Both the position numbers and the translations under genes were made by a program. This document shows positions 42,960 to 51,220 of a stretch of DNA of 64,000 bases, in pieces. The stretch comes from Inquilinus sp. KBS0705. GTDB lineage: Bacteria > Bacteroidota > Bacteroidia > Sphingobacteriales > Sphingobacteriaceae. The stretch covers positions 2,294,001 to 2,358,000 of the forward strand of contig VCCI02000001.1 in assembly GCA_005938025.2 (NCBI GenBank), written 5' to 3'. How positions within the stretch are numbered: the stretch's first letter is position 1; each line of letters opens with the position of its first letter. The notes under the pieces are model-generated. The model worked only from the letters and a program-made list of their open reading frames with translations, made no database searches and was not told the origin of the DNA.

Positions 42960-43474
42960 TTACGCTCTTTCCTTCTGAAAAATAACAAGCCCGAAATCAG
43001 CATCAAAAATACTGTAAATATTGAACTCAATAAAAAGCGGGTTAGTGTGTATTCGATCTCTGATAACCGAAAAACTTCGACATTAAAAAGGAAGAAATGA
43101 TGGCAAAGGGTAAGTATTAAGGCGTAGGTAAAAAACCACCTAAAACCCATTATGCTTAGCGTAGGTTCGGGTTCGTTATCAAAACCCTCTTTTTGTACGG
43201 TAATGCTGATAAAAAGCACCCTTACAAATGCCAACAACACGCACGATGCCGCGTGCAAGCCGGGGGTATCGTAAAAAGCATCTATAGTAAGGCCCAAAAT
43301 AAAGGCAAGGGCAAACAACAGCAGGTTTGGCGTTTCAAACGGCAGCAATAATATAAACAGGATGTACAGGTATGGGGTAGAAAGGTTGTACAGCGATATG
43401 TTCTTTAACAAAAACACTTGCAAAAACACCAAAACCAAAAAGCGCACCAGGTTAATTAATAGGGTCCTACTCAT
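42956..43474 (-). CDS. mreD: Rod-shape-determining protein MreD
   Basis: The ATG at 43474 (MSRTLLINLVRFLVLVFLQ) is preferred to the longer frame from 43516, which adds a basic leader that overlaps mreC by 50 bp. The 172 aa form about five membrane helices with FLVLVFLQVFLLKNISLYNL, PYLYILFILLLPFETP and LLLFALAFILGLTIDAFYDTPGLHAAS, the family signature. It is the inner-membrane link in the elongasome, acting with MreC. Confidence 0.9.
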   Translation of the reverse strand: MSRTLLINLVRFLVLVFLQVFLLKNISLYNLSTPYLYILFILLLPFETPNLLLFALAFILGLTIDAFYDTPGLHAASCVLLAFVRVLFISITVQKEGFDNEPEPTLSIMGFRWFFTYALILTLCHHFFLFNVEVFRLSEIEYTLTRFLLSSIFTVFLMLISGLLFFRRKERK

Positions 43475-44300
43475 CTTTTTTCTCCTGGGCCTCCAGTCCC
43501 GCCTGCTCTTTGGCAAACCTGTTGTTTACTACATATACATATTGCAGCTTGCTAAAATCAACCGCCAGCGTCACTTCCATATTTAAAAAGAAACCGCCGC
43601 CCTTTGTTTTTAACGCGCTTACTTTACCCAGGGGTATACCCGCCGGGAAAAGGGAAAGATCTGATGTAACTACTGCTTCGCCTATTTTTGGCTGGGCGTT
43701 ATTTGATACGTCAACCAACAGGGCCTTGTGCGGGTCCATGTTATCGCCCCACTCCAGGTAGCCAATCTCTTTGTTGTTGGCCAGCATTGCGCTAAAGCGC
43801 GAATCTTTGTGCAGCAGCGATTGTATAACCGCCATATGCGCATCTACAAAAACAACCTTACCCACTACGCCGGCATTATTAATAACACCCATACCCTTGG
43901 CAATACCATTACTGCTACCCCTGTTTATGGTAAGGTAATTGTTACGCTTATTAATAGAGTTATTGATCACCTCGGCTTGTATGTATTCGTACTGTTGCTT
44001 GTAAATGGTGTCGTTTACGCGGTGTTTACTAACGGTATCAGCATACTTTGATGATTTTAGCTGGTTGCGCAGTTGCGCGTTTTCGCGTGCCAGGTTATCA
44101 TTCACTTCCTTTAAGGACAGGTAATCTTTAAATTCATCTGTTTTGGCATACATAGCACCGGTAACCTGGTTTGTACTATTTATAAATGATGCCCTTTGAA
44201 AAGAATTGTATTTGATGTAGATAAGCAGGGAGCTTATCTCGAAGATAAGGAACAAGAAAAATGCGTTGTACTTAGTGATAAATATCAGGAGGTTACGCAT
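43467..44300 (-). CDS. mreC: Rod-shape-determining protein MreC
   Basis: The 277 aa have an N-terminal membrane helix (AFFLFLIFEISSLLIYIKY), a coiled coil at about 60-90 (LKEVNDNLARENAQLRNQL), and a beta-barrel periplasmic domain with NRGSSNGIAKGMGVINNAGVVGKV, LHKDSRFSAMLANNKEIGYLEW and PAGIPLGKVSALKTKGG. It scaffolds the elongasome. The stop overlaps mreD by eight bases. Confidence 0.93.
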   Translation of the reverse strand: MRNLLIFITKYNAFFLFLIFEISSLLIYIKYNSFQRASFINSTNQVTGAMYAKTDEFKDYLSLKEVNDNLARENAQLRNQLKSSKYADTVSKHRVNDTIYKQQYEYIQAEVINNSINKRNNYLTINRGSSNGIAKGMGVINNAGVVGKVVFVDAHMAVIQSLLHKDSRFSAMLANNKEIGYLEWGDNMDPHKALLVDVSNNAQPKIGEAVVTSDLSLFPAGIPLGKVSALKTKGGGFFLNMEVTLAVDFSKLQYVYVVNNRFAKEQAGLEAQEKKDE

Positions 44301-44321
44301 GCTTTTGAAGGAGTGAATTAA

Positions 44322-44383
44322 TGAATTACTGAATTATTGAATTGCATTTCTTAAAATCGCTAACTCAATAATTCAGTAATTCA
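44322..44383. repeat. Perfect 19-bp inverted repeat between mreC and mreB
   Basis: TGAATTACTGAATTATTGA at 44322-44340 and its exact complement at 44365-44383, loop 24 nt. It lies in the 93-bp gap inside the otherwise tight mre operon. It could attenuate transcription after mreB, or be one of the word-like repeats seen elsewhere. Confidence 0.65.
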
Positions 44384-44393
44384 ATCATTAATA

Positions 44394-45416
44394 CTATTGC
44401 ATTAAGAATTTAAAGTTACCTATATTTTTAAGTGCCGTACCGGTACCACGTACAACAGCACGCAGCGGGTCTTCGGCAACGTGTACAGGCAGCTTGGTTT
44501 TTGCAGCCACACGTTTGTCCAGTCCGCGCAGTAATGCACCGCCGCCGGTTAGGTAAATACCTGTTTGGTAAATATCTGCCGAAAGCTCGGGAGGGGTTAT
44601 CTCCAATGCTTTTAATATCGCTTCTTCTATTTTCGAAATAGATTTATCAAGGCAATGTGCTATCTCGGTGTACGATACGGTGATCTGTTTTGGAACGCCT
44701 GTCATTAAATCGCGGCCTTGTACAGCATAATCAGCAGGTGGTTCAGACAGCTCCGGAAGAGCGGCACCTACTTCTATCTTAATTTTCTCGGCAGTACGGT
44801 CGCCTATCATAATATTATGCTGGCGGCGAATGTATTGTACAATGTCAGAATCAAAGTTATCGCCCGCTACGCGGATAGACTGGTCGCAAACAATACCCGA
44901 TAGCGCAATAACCGCAATCTCGGTAGTACCACCACCAATATCGATAATCATGTTACCCATAGGCTCCTCAACATCAATACCTATACCTACGGCTGCTGCC
45001 ATTGGTTCGTATATCAGGTACACCTCTTTAGCCCCTGCAATTTCGGCACTATCGCGTACGGCACGTTTCTCCACCTCGGTAATACCCGATGGGATGCAGA
45101 TAACCATACGCAGCGATGGGAAAAACCATCCTTTACCCTGGTTAATCATTTTTATCATCCCGCGTATCATTAACTCGGCAGCGTTAAAGTCGGCAATAAC
45201 ACCATCTTTAAGCGGGCGAACGGTACGGATGTTATCGTGGGTTTTACCCTCCATTTGCATAGCCTGGCGGCCAATGGCAATAACTTTATTGGTAGTACGG
45301 TCAAAAGCAACTATCGATGGTTCGTCAACAACTACTTTATCATTATGTATAATTAGGGTATTTGCAGTACCCAGATCGATGGCAATCTCTTGTGTGAAAA
45401 AATTAAATAAACCCAT
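44394..45416 (-). CDS. mreB: Rod-shape-determining actin homologue MreB
   Basis: The 340 aa are a typical MreB: AIDLGTANTLIIHNDKVVVDEPS as phosphate-1, MIDIGGGTTEIAVIALSGIV-like phosphate-2 (IIDIGGGTTEIAV), IYLTGGGALLRGLDKRV for the adenosine loop, and IPSGITEVEKRAVRDSAE. It forms membrane-bound filaments that orient side-wall synthesis. It is first in the five-gene mre operon; purH lies 172 bp upstream and reads the same way. Confidence 0.96.
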   Translation of the reverse strand: MGLFNFFTQEIAIDLGTANTLIIHNDKVVVDEPSIVAFDRTTNKVIAIGRQAMQMEGKTHDNIRTVRPLKDGVIADFNAAELMIRGMIKMINQGKGWFFPSLRMVICIPSGITEVEKRAVRDSAEIAGAKEVYLIYEPMAAAVGIGIDVEEPMGNMIIDIGGGTTEIAVIALSGIVCDQSIRVAGDNFDSDIVQYIRRQHNIMIGDRTAEKIKIEVGAALPELSEPPADYAVQGRDLMTGVPKQITVSYTEIAHCLDKSISKIEEAILKALEITPPELSADIYQTGIYLTGGGALLRGLDKRVAAKTKLPVHVAEDPLRAVVRGTGTALKNIGNFKFLMQ

Positions 45417-45588
45417 GTGGTGTATATTTCAAATTATTTGCAAAGTTAATATTTATGGCACTCTTATTTCACGAATATAATATAACTACTATACTAATTA
45501 TTACTATATGATGTAATTATGTTAAATTAGTAATAGTAACTGTTATTTTACTTAATTCGTATTAATAAGGGTAAATAAGTGCCGGTTT

Positions 45589-47115
45589 TTAGTGTTTAAA
45601 GTGGCGCACACCTGTGGTAACCATGGCAATATTTTTTTGGTTACACATATCAACCGAGTCTTTATCTTTTATTGATCCGCCGGGTTGTAAAACGGCGGTT
45701 ATTCCTGCGTCTGCAGCTATTTCTACGCAATCAGGGAATGGGAAAAATGCGTCAGACGCCATAACCGCGCCATGCAGATCGAACCCAAAGCTGTGCGCCT
45801 TAATAATAGCCTGCTTTAACGAATCGACCCTTGAAGTTTGGCCTACACCACTTGACATTAACTGGTTATTTTTAGCAAAAACAATAGTGTTTGATTTGGT
45901 ATGCTTAACCACTTTATTGGCAAAGAAAAGGTCTCTTAACTCCTGCTCGGTAGGTTTCTTGTCAGTTACGGCGGTCATTTGTGCCGGGCCTTCAATAACC
46001 AGGTCCTTATCCTGCTCAATAACGCCATTCAATAAGGTTTTAAATTGCTTAAGCGGCAACTCAACCCGCTGGCGAATTAATATGATGCGGTTCTTTTTAC
46101 CTTGCAATATCTGTACAGCTTCGTCGGTATAAGCCGGGGCAATTAATACTTCGTAAAATATTTTATCTATTTCGGTAGCTGTGGCCGCGTCAATCTCGTC
46201 GTTGGCAATAATAACACCACCAAAGGCCGATACCGGGTCGCAGGCCAGGGCATCTATCCAGGCCTCTTTAATAAATGTGCGCGATGCAATGCCGCAGGCA
46301 TTGGTATGCTTTAATATAGCAATGGTAGGGTCTGTAAACTCATCTATCAGGGCAACGGCAGCGTCAACATCTACCAGGTTATTGTACGATAGCTCTTTAC
46401 CGTTTAGCTTGGTAAACATGGCATCAAGGTTACCGTAAAAAGTACCTTTTTGGTGAGGGTTTTCGCCATACCTTAAAACCTGGCTGGTTTGTATGCTTTG
46501 TTTAAACACCGGCATTGGCTCGGCCTGGTCAAAGTACTGAAAAATGTGTGTATCGTAATTTGATGATATGTTAAAGGCTTTTTGCGCAAAAGTGCGGCGC
46601 TGATCGATAGTGGTGCTGCCTTCCTGAGTTTTTAATAACTCTTCCAGTACTGTGTAATCGTTTTTTGATGCCACAATAACTACATCCTTATAGTTTTTAG
46701 CAGCGGCGCGTATTAATGATATACCACCAATATCTATCTTTTCGATGATATCTTCCTGGCCAGCGCCCGAGTTTACTGTTTCTTCAAACGGGTAAAGGTC
46801 TACTATAACCAGGTCAATTTCGGGTATCTCATATTGGGTCAATTGCTCCTGGTCGCTGGTTAAGCTTCTGCGTGCCAAAATACCTCCAAACACCTTTGGG
46901 TGCAGGGTTTTTACACGGCCGCCCAATATTGACGGGTACGATGTAAGGTCTTCAACAGCAATTACATCAACACCAAGGTCGCGTATAAATGTTTCGGTAC
47001 CACCGGTAGAGTAAATATTTACTCCTAATCGGTTTAACTCGTGAATTATAGGCTCCAGGTTATCTTTGTAATAAACAGAAATTAATGCGTTTCTAATTTG
47101 AACAGAATGACTCAT
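45589..47115 (-). CDS. purH: Bifunctional AICAR formyltransferase/IMP cyclohydrolase
   Basis: The ATG at 47115 (MSHSVQIRNALISVYYKDNL) is preferred to 47151. The 508 aa have the N-terminal MGS-like cyclohydrolase domain (LGVNIYSTGGTETFIRDLGV, GRVKTLHPKVFGGILARR) and the formyltransferase domain with NPHQKGTFYG, LSYNNLVDVDAAVALI and ILKHTNACGIASRTF. The end has DAFFPFPDCVEIAADAGITAVLQPGGSIKD. It does the last two steps of IMP synthesis. The purN gene for another purine step lies about 1 kb away. Confidence 0.96.
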   Translation of the reverse strand: MSHSVQIRNALISVYYKDNLEPIIHELNRLGVNIYSTGGTETFIRDLGVDVIAVEDLTSYPSILGGRVKTLHPKVFGGILARRSLTSDQEQLTQYEIPEIDLVIVDLYPFEETVNSGAGQEDIIEKIDIGGISLIRAAAKNYKDVVIVASKNDYTVLEELLKTQEGSTTIDQRRTFAQKAFNISSNYDTHIFQYFDQAEPMPVFKQSIQTSQVLRYGENPHQKGTFYGNLDAMFTKLNGKELSYNNLVDVDAAVALIDEFTDPTIAILKHTNACGIASRTFIKEAWIDALACDPVSAFGGVIIANDEIDAATATEIDKIFYEVLIAPAYTDEAVQILQGKKNRIILIRQRVELPLKQFKTLLNGVIEQDKDLVIEGPAQMTAVTDKKPTEQELRDLFFANKVVKHTKSNTIVFAKNNQLMSSGVGQTSRVDSLKQAIIKAHSFGFDLHGAVMASDAFFPFPDCVEIAADAGITAVLQPGGSIKDKDSVDMCNQKNIAMVTTGVRHFKH

Positions 47116-47248
47116 TGCGACGGGAAATTTTTGAGCCGCAAAGGTACACATTACCTATTAGAGATTAGCGGGTTAAGCTTAGTTTTTTTATAATTATTAT
47201 TGTATCGTTTACAGCTTTGCCAGCGTAATAGATATAAACCTAAAATAC

Positions 47249-47656
47249 ATGAAAAGTTTAAGTAAACTATTAGCACTTGCCTTAATTGCCACCATGGTTA
47301 TTAGTGCCTGCACAAAAGATGGTATTAAGCAAGTCGGTAATACTACCCTTACCGGCAAATGGCTTTTTACGGGCAGCATGCAAAGCTCGGGCGGGCCGCA
47401 GTATTGGGTAAAGGCAAATAATAACACTACTTTTTTAGAATTAAAAAGCAACGGCACCTTAACGTGGACAGGCGTTAACGATTACAACAAGTATGTTGTG
47501 AATGACAGCCTTAAACTAACCATGAGCAACAGCGCAGATACCGCTAGGCACGAAACTTTTATATACAAAATAAAGGGCGATTCGTTAAGTATCAGTCCGT
47601 TTAGCCCGGCAATTTGTATTGAAGGCTGCTCGACACATTTTGTGAAGGTGAAATGA
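47249..47656 (+). CDS. Small lipocalin-like lipoprotein
   Basis: The 135 aa have a lipoprotein signal (LSKLLALALIATMVISACTKD, lipidated Cys near residue 21) and a beta-rich mature part: TLTGKWLFTGSMQSS, FLELKSNGTLTWTGVND, YVVNDSLKLTMSNSAD, IYKIKGDSLSISP, ending in a Cys pair (AICIEGCSTHF). The GKW and LxxNGTLTW pattern is common to Bacteroidota lipocalin-like proteins. A similar protein is encoded at 48792-49301. The ligand is unknown. Confidence 0.75.
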   Translation: MKSLSKLLALALIATMVISACTKDGIKQVGNTTLTGKWLFTGSMQSSGGPQYWVKANNNTTFLELKSNGTLTWTGVNDYNKYVVNDSLKLTMSNSADTARHETFIYKIKGDSLSISPFSPAICIEGCSTHFVKVK

Positions 47657-47715
47657 AAGTTTAGAGTTTAGAGGCTGGAGATTAGAGGTTAGAAGCCGCG
47701 GCGTAGAGGTAGATT
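47656..47715. repeat. TTTAGAG-word repeat, left flank of four-helix gene
   Basis: A run of words such as GTTTAGAG, GAGGCTGGAG and ATTAGAGGTTAG, whose reverse-complement counterparts (CCTCCAGCCTCTACCCTC, CTCTAAACTT) appear at 48132-48170. The two flank the four-helix-bundle gene as long imperfect inverted repeats. Confidence 0.65.
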
Positions 47716-47730
47716 ATTTACAAGCTATTA

Positions 47731-48099
47731 TTATTTTTCATTAGCTTGTTTTTTTAGGTAATTGATATAGCCGTTTATCATTTTCATACATTCTTCACAA
47801 TCGTATTTGAATCTTTGAAATATATCATTATCAATAATATCATTATCAAGCGCAATAATCAAATGGTCTATAGTCTCTGCGGCGGAACCTCGTGCATTTA
47901 TTAAAAACTTTGAAGTGTCCAGATAATGGAAACGACCATGACCTTCTGCGATATTGTTTCCGATAGAGCGCGAAGATCGAATGATTTGGTCTGTTAACCG
48001 ATATTTTTCTTCGCTGGGAAATGATTTGACGAGTTCAGTTATACTATTTCTTAATATTCTTGATTTCTTCCAAACTTCCAGGTCCATAAACCCTGCCAT
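47731..48099 (-). CDS. Four-helix-bundle (S23/IVP-type) protein
   Basis: The 122 aa match the four-helix bundle family (23S rRNA intervening-sequence protein): MDLEVWKKSRILRNSITELV, YRLTDQIIRSSRSIGNNIAEGHGRF, FLINARGSAAETIDHLIIAL and a closing MINGYINYLKKQ. These proteins form pentamers; in some bacteria their genes lie inside 23S rRNA, in others in intergenic DNA, and their role is unclear. Here it stands alone between lipoprotein and purN genes, framed by inverted word repeats, so it probably moved in as a unit. Confidence 0.9.
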   Translation of the reverse strand: MAGFMDLEVWKKSRILRNSITELVKSFPSEEKYRLTDQIIRSSRSIGNNIAEGHGRFHYLDTSKFLINARGSAAETIDHLIIALDNDIIDNDIFQRFKYDCEECMKMINGYINYLKKQANEK

Positions 48100-48131
48100 A
48101 AACTAACCTCCTAAACATAAATAAGGCTTTA

Positions 48132-48170
48132 CCCTAATCTCAAACCTCCAGCCTCTACCCTCTAAACTTA
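48132..48170. repeat. Right-flank inverted word repeat
   Basis: Words ATCTCAAACCTCCAGCCTC and TACCCTCTAAACTTAG are the reverse complement of the left-flank repeat at 47656-47715. It abuts the purN stop codon. Confidence 0.65.
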
Positions 48171-48746
48171 GCTCCGCATCTTCTTCAATAAATTCTCAAT
48201 CACCTTGGGGAAGTGTTGGTGTTCCAGTTGCTGGCCTTTAAATTTTACCATCTCCAGGTTATCGCCGGGCTCTATCTTAAAACGCGACTGGTGTATGATC
48301 TCGCCTTCGTCAAACTGGGTATTAACAAAGTGTATGGTAATGCCCGACTCCTCTTCTCCTGCGGCTAACACGGCTTTGTGTACATTGTCGCCATACATGC
48401 CTTTGCCGCCAAATTTGGGTAGCAAGGCAGGGTGCAGGTTAATAATTTTATTAGGGAAAGCATTTAATAAACTTGGTGGCACCAGCCATAAAAAACCGGC
48501 CAATACAATAATATCTACCTGCAGGTTTTTAAGCAAGCTTATTACATCATCGGTATCGTAAAATTCGTGGCGGGTAAATATGTGCGAAGGTATCTCAAAA
48601 TTATCGGCACGCTGTAAAACATAAGCCTGCGGGTTATTAGTAAGTATCAATACAACCTCGGCATCGGCATTGCGCTTAAAATGCTCCATTATTTTTTGGG
48701 CATTTGATCCGGAACCTGAAGCAAAAATGGCTATTCTTTTTTTCAA
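48168..48746 (-). CDS. purN: Phosphoribosylglycinamide formyltransferase
   Basis: The 192 aa are a folate-dependent GART: IAIFASGSGSNAQKIMEHF, the FLWLVPPSLLNAFPNKIINLHPALLPKF core with His and the active-site Asn, GKGMYGDNVHKAVLAAGE, and TIHFVNTQFDEGEII with the catalytic Asp. It adds the formyl group in the third step of purine synthesis. It is read toward the four-helix gene. Confidence 0.95.
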   Translation of the reverse strand: MKKRIAIFASGSGSNAQKIMEHFKRNADAEVVLILTNNPQAYVLQRADNFEIPSHIFTRHEFYDTDDVISLLKNLQVDIIVLAGFLWLVPPSLLNAFPNKIINLHPALLPKFGGKGMYGDNVHKAVLAAGEEESGITIHFVNTQFDEGEIIHQSRFKIEPGDNLEMVKFKGQQLEHQHFPKVIENLLKKMRS

Positions 48747-48791
48747 AATGGCTGGTAGCTTTTGCTATGCAAAATAGTAATTTTTAACAAT

Positions 48792-49301
48792 TTAATTAGT
48801 ACTTGTTGTTTTTTGCCTTATAAAGCCATATCGGGTTACCGTTCGCACCTGTGTTGATGTATAATATGGATTAGTATCGCCTGTTTGTAATACCAGCGAA
48901 AACTGCCCAATGTTAAATATCTGCGCGTTAGCAAACGGCTTGGAACTACCCACTGCGGTAGTATCTTTGCATACCATATCGGCATACAAGGTAAGCTTGT
49001 TTTTAGCTAACGACCATGTACCAGTAGCGGTTGGCTGCGCTTTGCAATCAAAATTGGTGTAAGTGCAGGTCATATCTTTATTAAAGATAAATAATTGTGT
49101 AGTATCGCAATCAGTATTCAAAGTATCCACCGACTCCTGCGCATCGCCTATATAATGATATACGTTTACTGATGCCAGCTGCCATGCCCCTGTACTAAAC
49201 AAATTGGGTATATTGCTCTGGTCCTCTTTTTTACACGAATTGATAACAAAGCTTGCGACCACCAGGCCTGCCAGTGAAAAAAGTATCCGTTTATTCTTCA
49301 T
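48792..49301 (-). CDS. Lipocalin-like lipoprotein
   Basis: The 169 aa have a lipoprotein signal (ILFSLAGLVVASFVINSCKKE, Cys near residue 23). The mature strands include LFSTGAWQLASVNVYHYIGDAQ, LFIFNKDMTCTYTNFDC, TGTWSLAKNKLTLYADMVC and FSLVLQTGDTNPYYTSTQVR. The paired cysteines could form disulfides. It resembles the lipocalin-like lipoprotein at 47249 in layout though not closely in sequence. The ligand is unknown. Confidence 0.72.
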   Translation of the reverse strand: MKNKRILFSLAGLVVASFVINSCKKEDQSNIPNLFSTGAWQLASVNVYHYIGDAQESVDTLNTDCDTTQLFIFNKDMTCTYTNFDCKAQPTATGTWSLAKNKLTLYADMVCKDTTAVGSSKPFANAQIFNIGQFSLVLQTGDTNPYYTSTQVRTVTRYGFIRQKTTSTN

Positions 49302-49421
49302 TTAAGCTGCAAAGATAGTTTACTTATTTAATTCATACGCTGCTTTATAATAACTGTTTATTTATACAGATATTTTTTACCCCGATGTATTTTAAACAAA
49401 GCAAAGCTTAGCTATAGCTGT

Positions 49422-49429
49422 TATATTTG
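49422..49429 (+). promoter_or_regulatory. -7 promoter box TATATTTG, near-leaderless
   Basis: Perfect TAnnTTTG match; the ATG of the dehydrogenase follows four bases later. If used, transcription would start at or inside the start codon, giving a leaderless mRNA. Confidence 0.55.
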
Positions 49430-49433
49430 CTTT

Positions 49434-50420
49434 ATGCGAATACCTTACCATGTACTAAAGGCCGAACTTAAACGCGTGCTAACCGGCTTAAACATTAGCG
49501 ATGAAACCGCCGACGCCTGCGCGGGTATTTTTGCTGATAACAGCCGCGATGGTGTTTATACCCACGGATTAAACCGTTTCCCGGTGTTTGTACAGTATAT
49601 TAAAGAGGGGCTGGTTGATATGGCGGCTGTACCCACATTAACAAACGCATTTAGCGCCATTGAGCAATGGGATGGCAACCTTGGTCCGGGTATGCTAAAC
49701 GCCGTTTTTTGTATGGATAGGGCTATTGAGCTGGCAAAAACCAATGGCATAGGCTGTGTAGCTATTAAAAATACTAACCACTGGATGCGCGGCGGCACCT
49801 ACGGCCTGCAATCCGCCGAAGCAGGTTTTGCAAGCATTTGCTTTACCAATACCATTGCCAACCTACCCCCTTGGGGCGGTACTGAGCCGCGTTTGGGTAA
49901 CAACCCGTTGGTAATAGCCATACCCCGCGAAGGCGGACATGTAGTATTAGATATGGCCATGACGCAATACTCTTTTGGCAAACTATGGCAATACAACGAT
50001 CAAAACAAGGAATTACCCGTACCCGGTGGATACAATAACCATGGCAATTTAACAACAAACGCAGCCGATATTATTGAAAGTAAACGTGCGTTACCTATCG
50101 GCTTTTGGAAAGGCTCGGGACTGGCATTAGTGCTGGATATGCTGGCAACCCTTTTAAGCGGCGGTAATTCCACCTCGGCCATTACCCAATCGGGCAAAAA
50201 AGAAACGGGTGTATCGCAGGTGTTCATCTGTATAAAAAGCGACAACGAGCAAAACGCCGCCTTAATCGAAGAAGTGATCAAATATGCTAAAAACAGCGCT
50301 GCGGAAGGCGACAACGAGATACTTTACCCCGGCGAAAACATGTTACGCACACGCAAGCGTAATTTAAAAGAAGGTGTATTGGTTGATGATGTGGTGTGGG
50401 AAAAGGTTTTAGGGATGTAA
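49434..50420 (+). CDS. dlgD: 3-dehydro-L-gulonate 2-dehydrogenase-like (Ldh2/MDH2 family) oxidoreductase
   Basis: The 328 aa belong to the type-2 malate/L-lactate dehydrogenase family, a fold distinct from Rossmann LDHs. Marks are DNSRDGVYTHGLNRFPVFVQ with the catalytic His, AIKNTNHWMRGGTYGLQSAE, TIANLPPWGGTEPRLGNNPL, and VVLDMAMTQYSFGKLWQY. The NHWMRGGTYG and PPWG motifs are closest to the diketogulonate reductase DlgD/YiaK, which reduces 2,3-diketo-L-gulonate with NADH. The gene is isolated, so its pathway is not shown by context. A ureidoglycolate dehydrogenase is an alternative. Confidence 0.82.
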   Translation: MRIPYHVLKAELKRVLTGLNISDETADACAGIFADNSRDGVYTHGLNRFPVFVQYIKEGLVDMAAVPTLTNAFSAIEQWDGNLGPGMLNAVFCMDRAIELAKTNGIGCVAIKNTNHWMRGGTYGLQSAEAGFASICFTNTIANLPPWGGTEPRLGNNPLVIAIPREGGHVVLDMAMTQYSFGKLWQYNDQNKELPVPGGYNNHGNLTTNAADIIESKRALPIGFWKGSGLALVLDMLATLLSGGNSTSAITQSGKKETGVSQVFICIKSDNEQNAALIEEVIKYAKNSAAEGDNEILYPGENMLRTRKRNLKEGVLVDDVVWEKVLGM

Positions 50421-50429
50421 CTTACCTAT

Positions 50430-51152
50430 TTATTCTATCAACCCCTCAAATTTTTCCCAAAAACCATCTTTAGGTAATGGTGCTACAATTAATACAGGCT
50501 CGTTTTTTACGGGATGGATAAATTGCAGGCGGCGGGCGTGCAGGCAAATGCTTTTTCGCAGGCTGCCGCGGGGGTAGCCATATTTATTATCGCCTACTAT
50601 AGGGCAGCCTAAGGTAGATAGCTGTACCCGTATTTGGTGCGGTCTGCCGGTAATGGGGTCTACCTCTATTACATAGTATCCTTCGCGCTCACCAGTCATT
50701 TTGTAGTTCAGTTCTGATCTTAGCGCGCCCTGCACTTCTTTATCATGTGCCTTGGTTAGGTTTTTTTGCGGATTTTTTAGCAGCCAGTGAACCAGGTTAC
50801 CGGCCTCGGGCTGCGGTCGCTTACGCACAATAGCATAATACGTTTTATGCATATCGCGGCTTTGGAACATCTTGTTTATCCTATCCAGCGCTTTGCTGGT
50901 TTTGGCAAAAAGTATTACCCCGCTAACAGGCCTGTCCAGCCGGTGTACAACACCCAAAAAAGCGCCGTTTGGCTTATTATACTTTTTGGCAATGTATTTT
51001 TTAACCTTCTCGTCTAACGATTCATCGCCAGTATCATCTACCTGTACAATATCGCCCGCGCGCTTGTTTACCGCAATAAGGTGGTTATCCTCATACAGTA
51101 TATCCGCGTCGGTAATATCTTTGCTGATGTAGTTAAATTCTGGTCGCGACAC
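50430..51152 (-). CDS. RluA-family pseudouridine synthase
   Basis: The 240 aa lack an S4 domain and start near DILYEDNHLIAVNKRAGDIVQ. The catalytic Asp is in VVHRLDRPVSGVILFAKTSKAL, followed by YYAIVRKRPQPEAG, PITGRPHQIRVQLSTLGCPIVGD and LHARRLQFIHPV. It isomerises a uridine in rRNA or tRNA, the site not predictable. It shares a strand with panB; the gap between them carries TTTCGGATTT words. Confidence 0.93.
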   Translation of the reverse strand: MSRPEFNYISKDITDADILYEDNHLIAVNKRAGDIVQVDDTGDESLDEKVKKYIAKKYNKPNGAFLGVVHRLDRPVSGVILFAKTSKALDRINKMFQSRDMHKTYYAIVRKRPQPEAGNLVHWLLKNPQKNLTKAHDKEVQGALRSELNYKMTGEREGYYVIEVDPITGRPHQIRVQLSTLGCPIVGDNKYGYPRGSLRKSICLHARRLQFIHPVKNEPVLIVAPLPKDGFWEKFEGLIE

Positions 51153-51159
51153 TTTTTAA

Positions 51160-51195
51160 TTTCGGATTTCGGATTTTCAATTTCGGATTTTCGTG
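51160..51195. repeat. TTTCGGATTT word repeat
   Basis: Three tandem variants of ATTTCGGATTTT in the gap between the RluA-type gene and panB; related words reappear upstream of panB at 52075-52107. Confidence 0.55.
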
Positions 51196-51220
51196 CAAAC
51201 TGCTAACAGGCAACTGCCAA

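Noticed and set aside
44830..45480. 216-codon frame opposite mreB
   Set aside because: Entirely within the highly conserved mreB gene on the other strand; a shadow of its codon pattern.
45614..46132. 172-codon frame opposite purH
   Set aside because: Shadow of purH; no family resemblance and low-complexity cysteine/isoleucine content.
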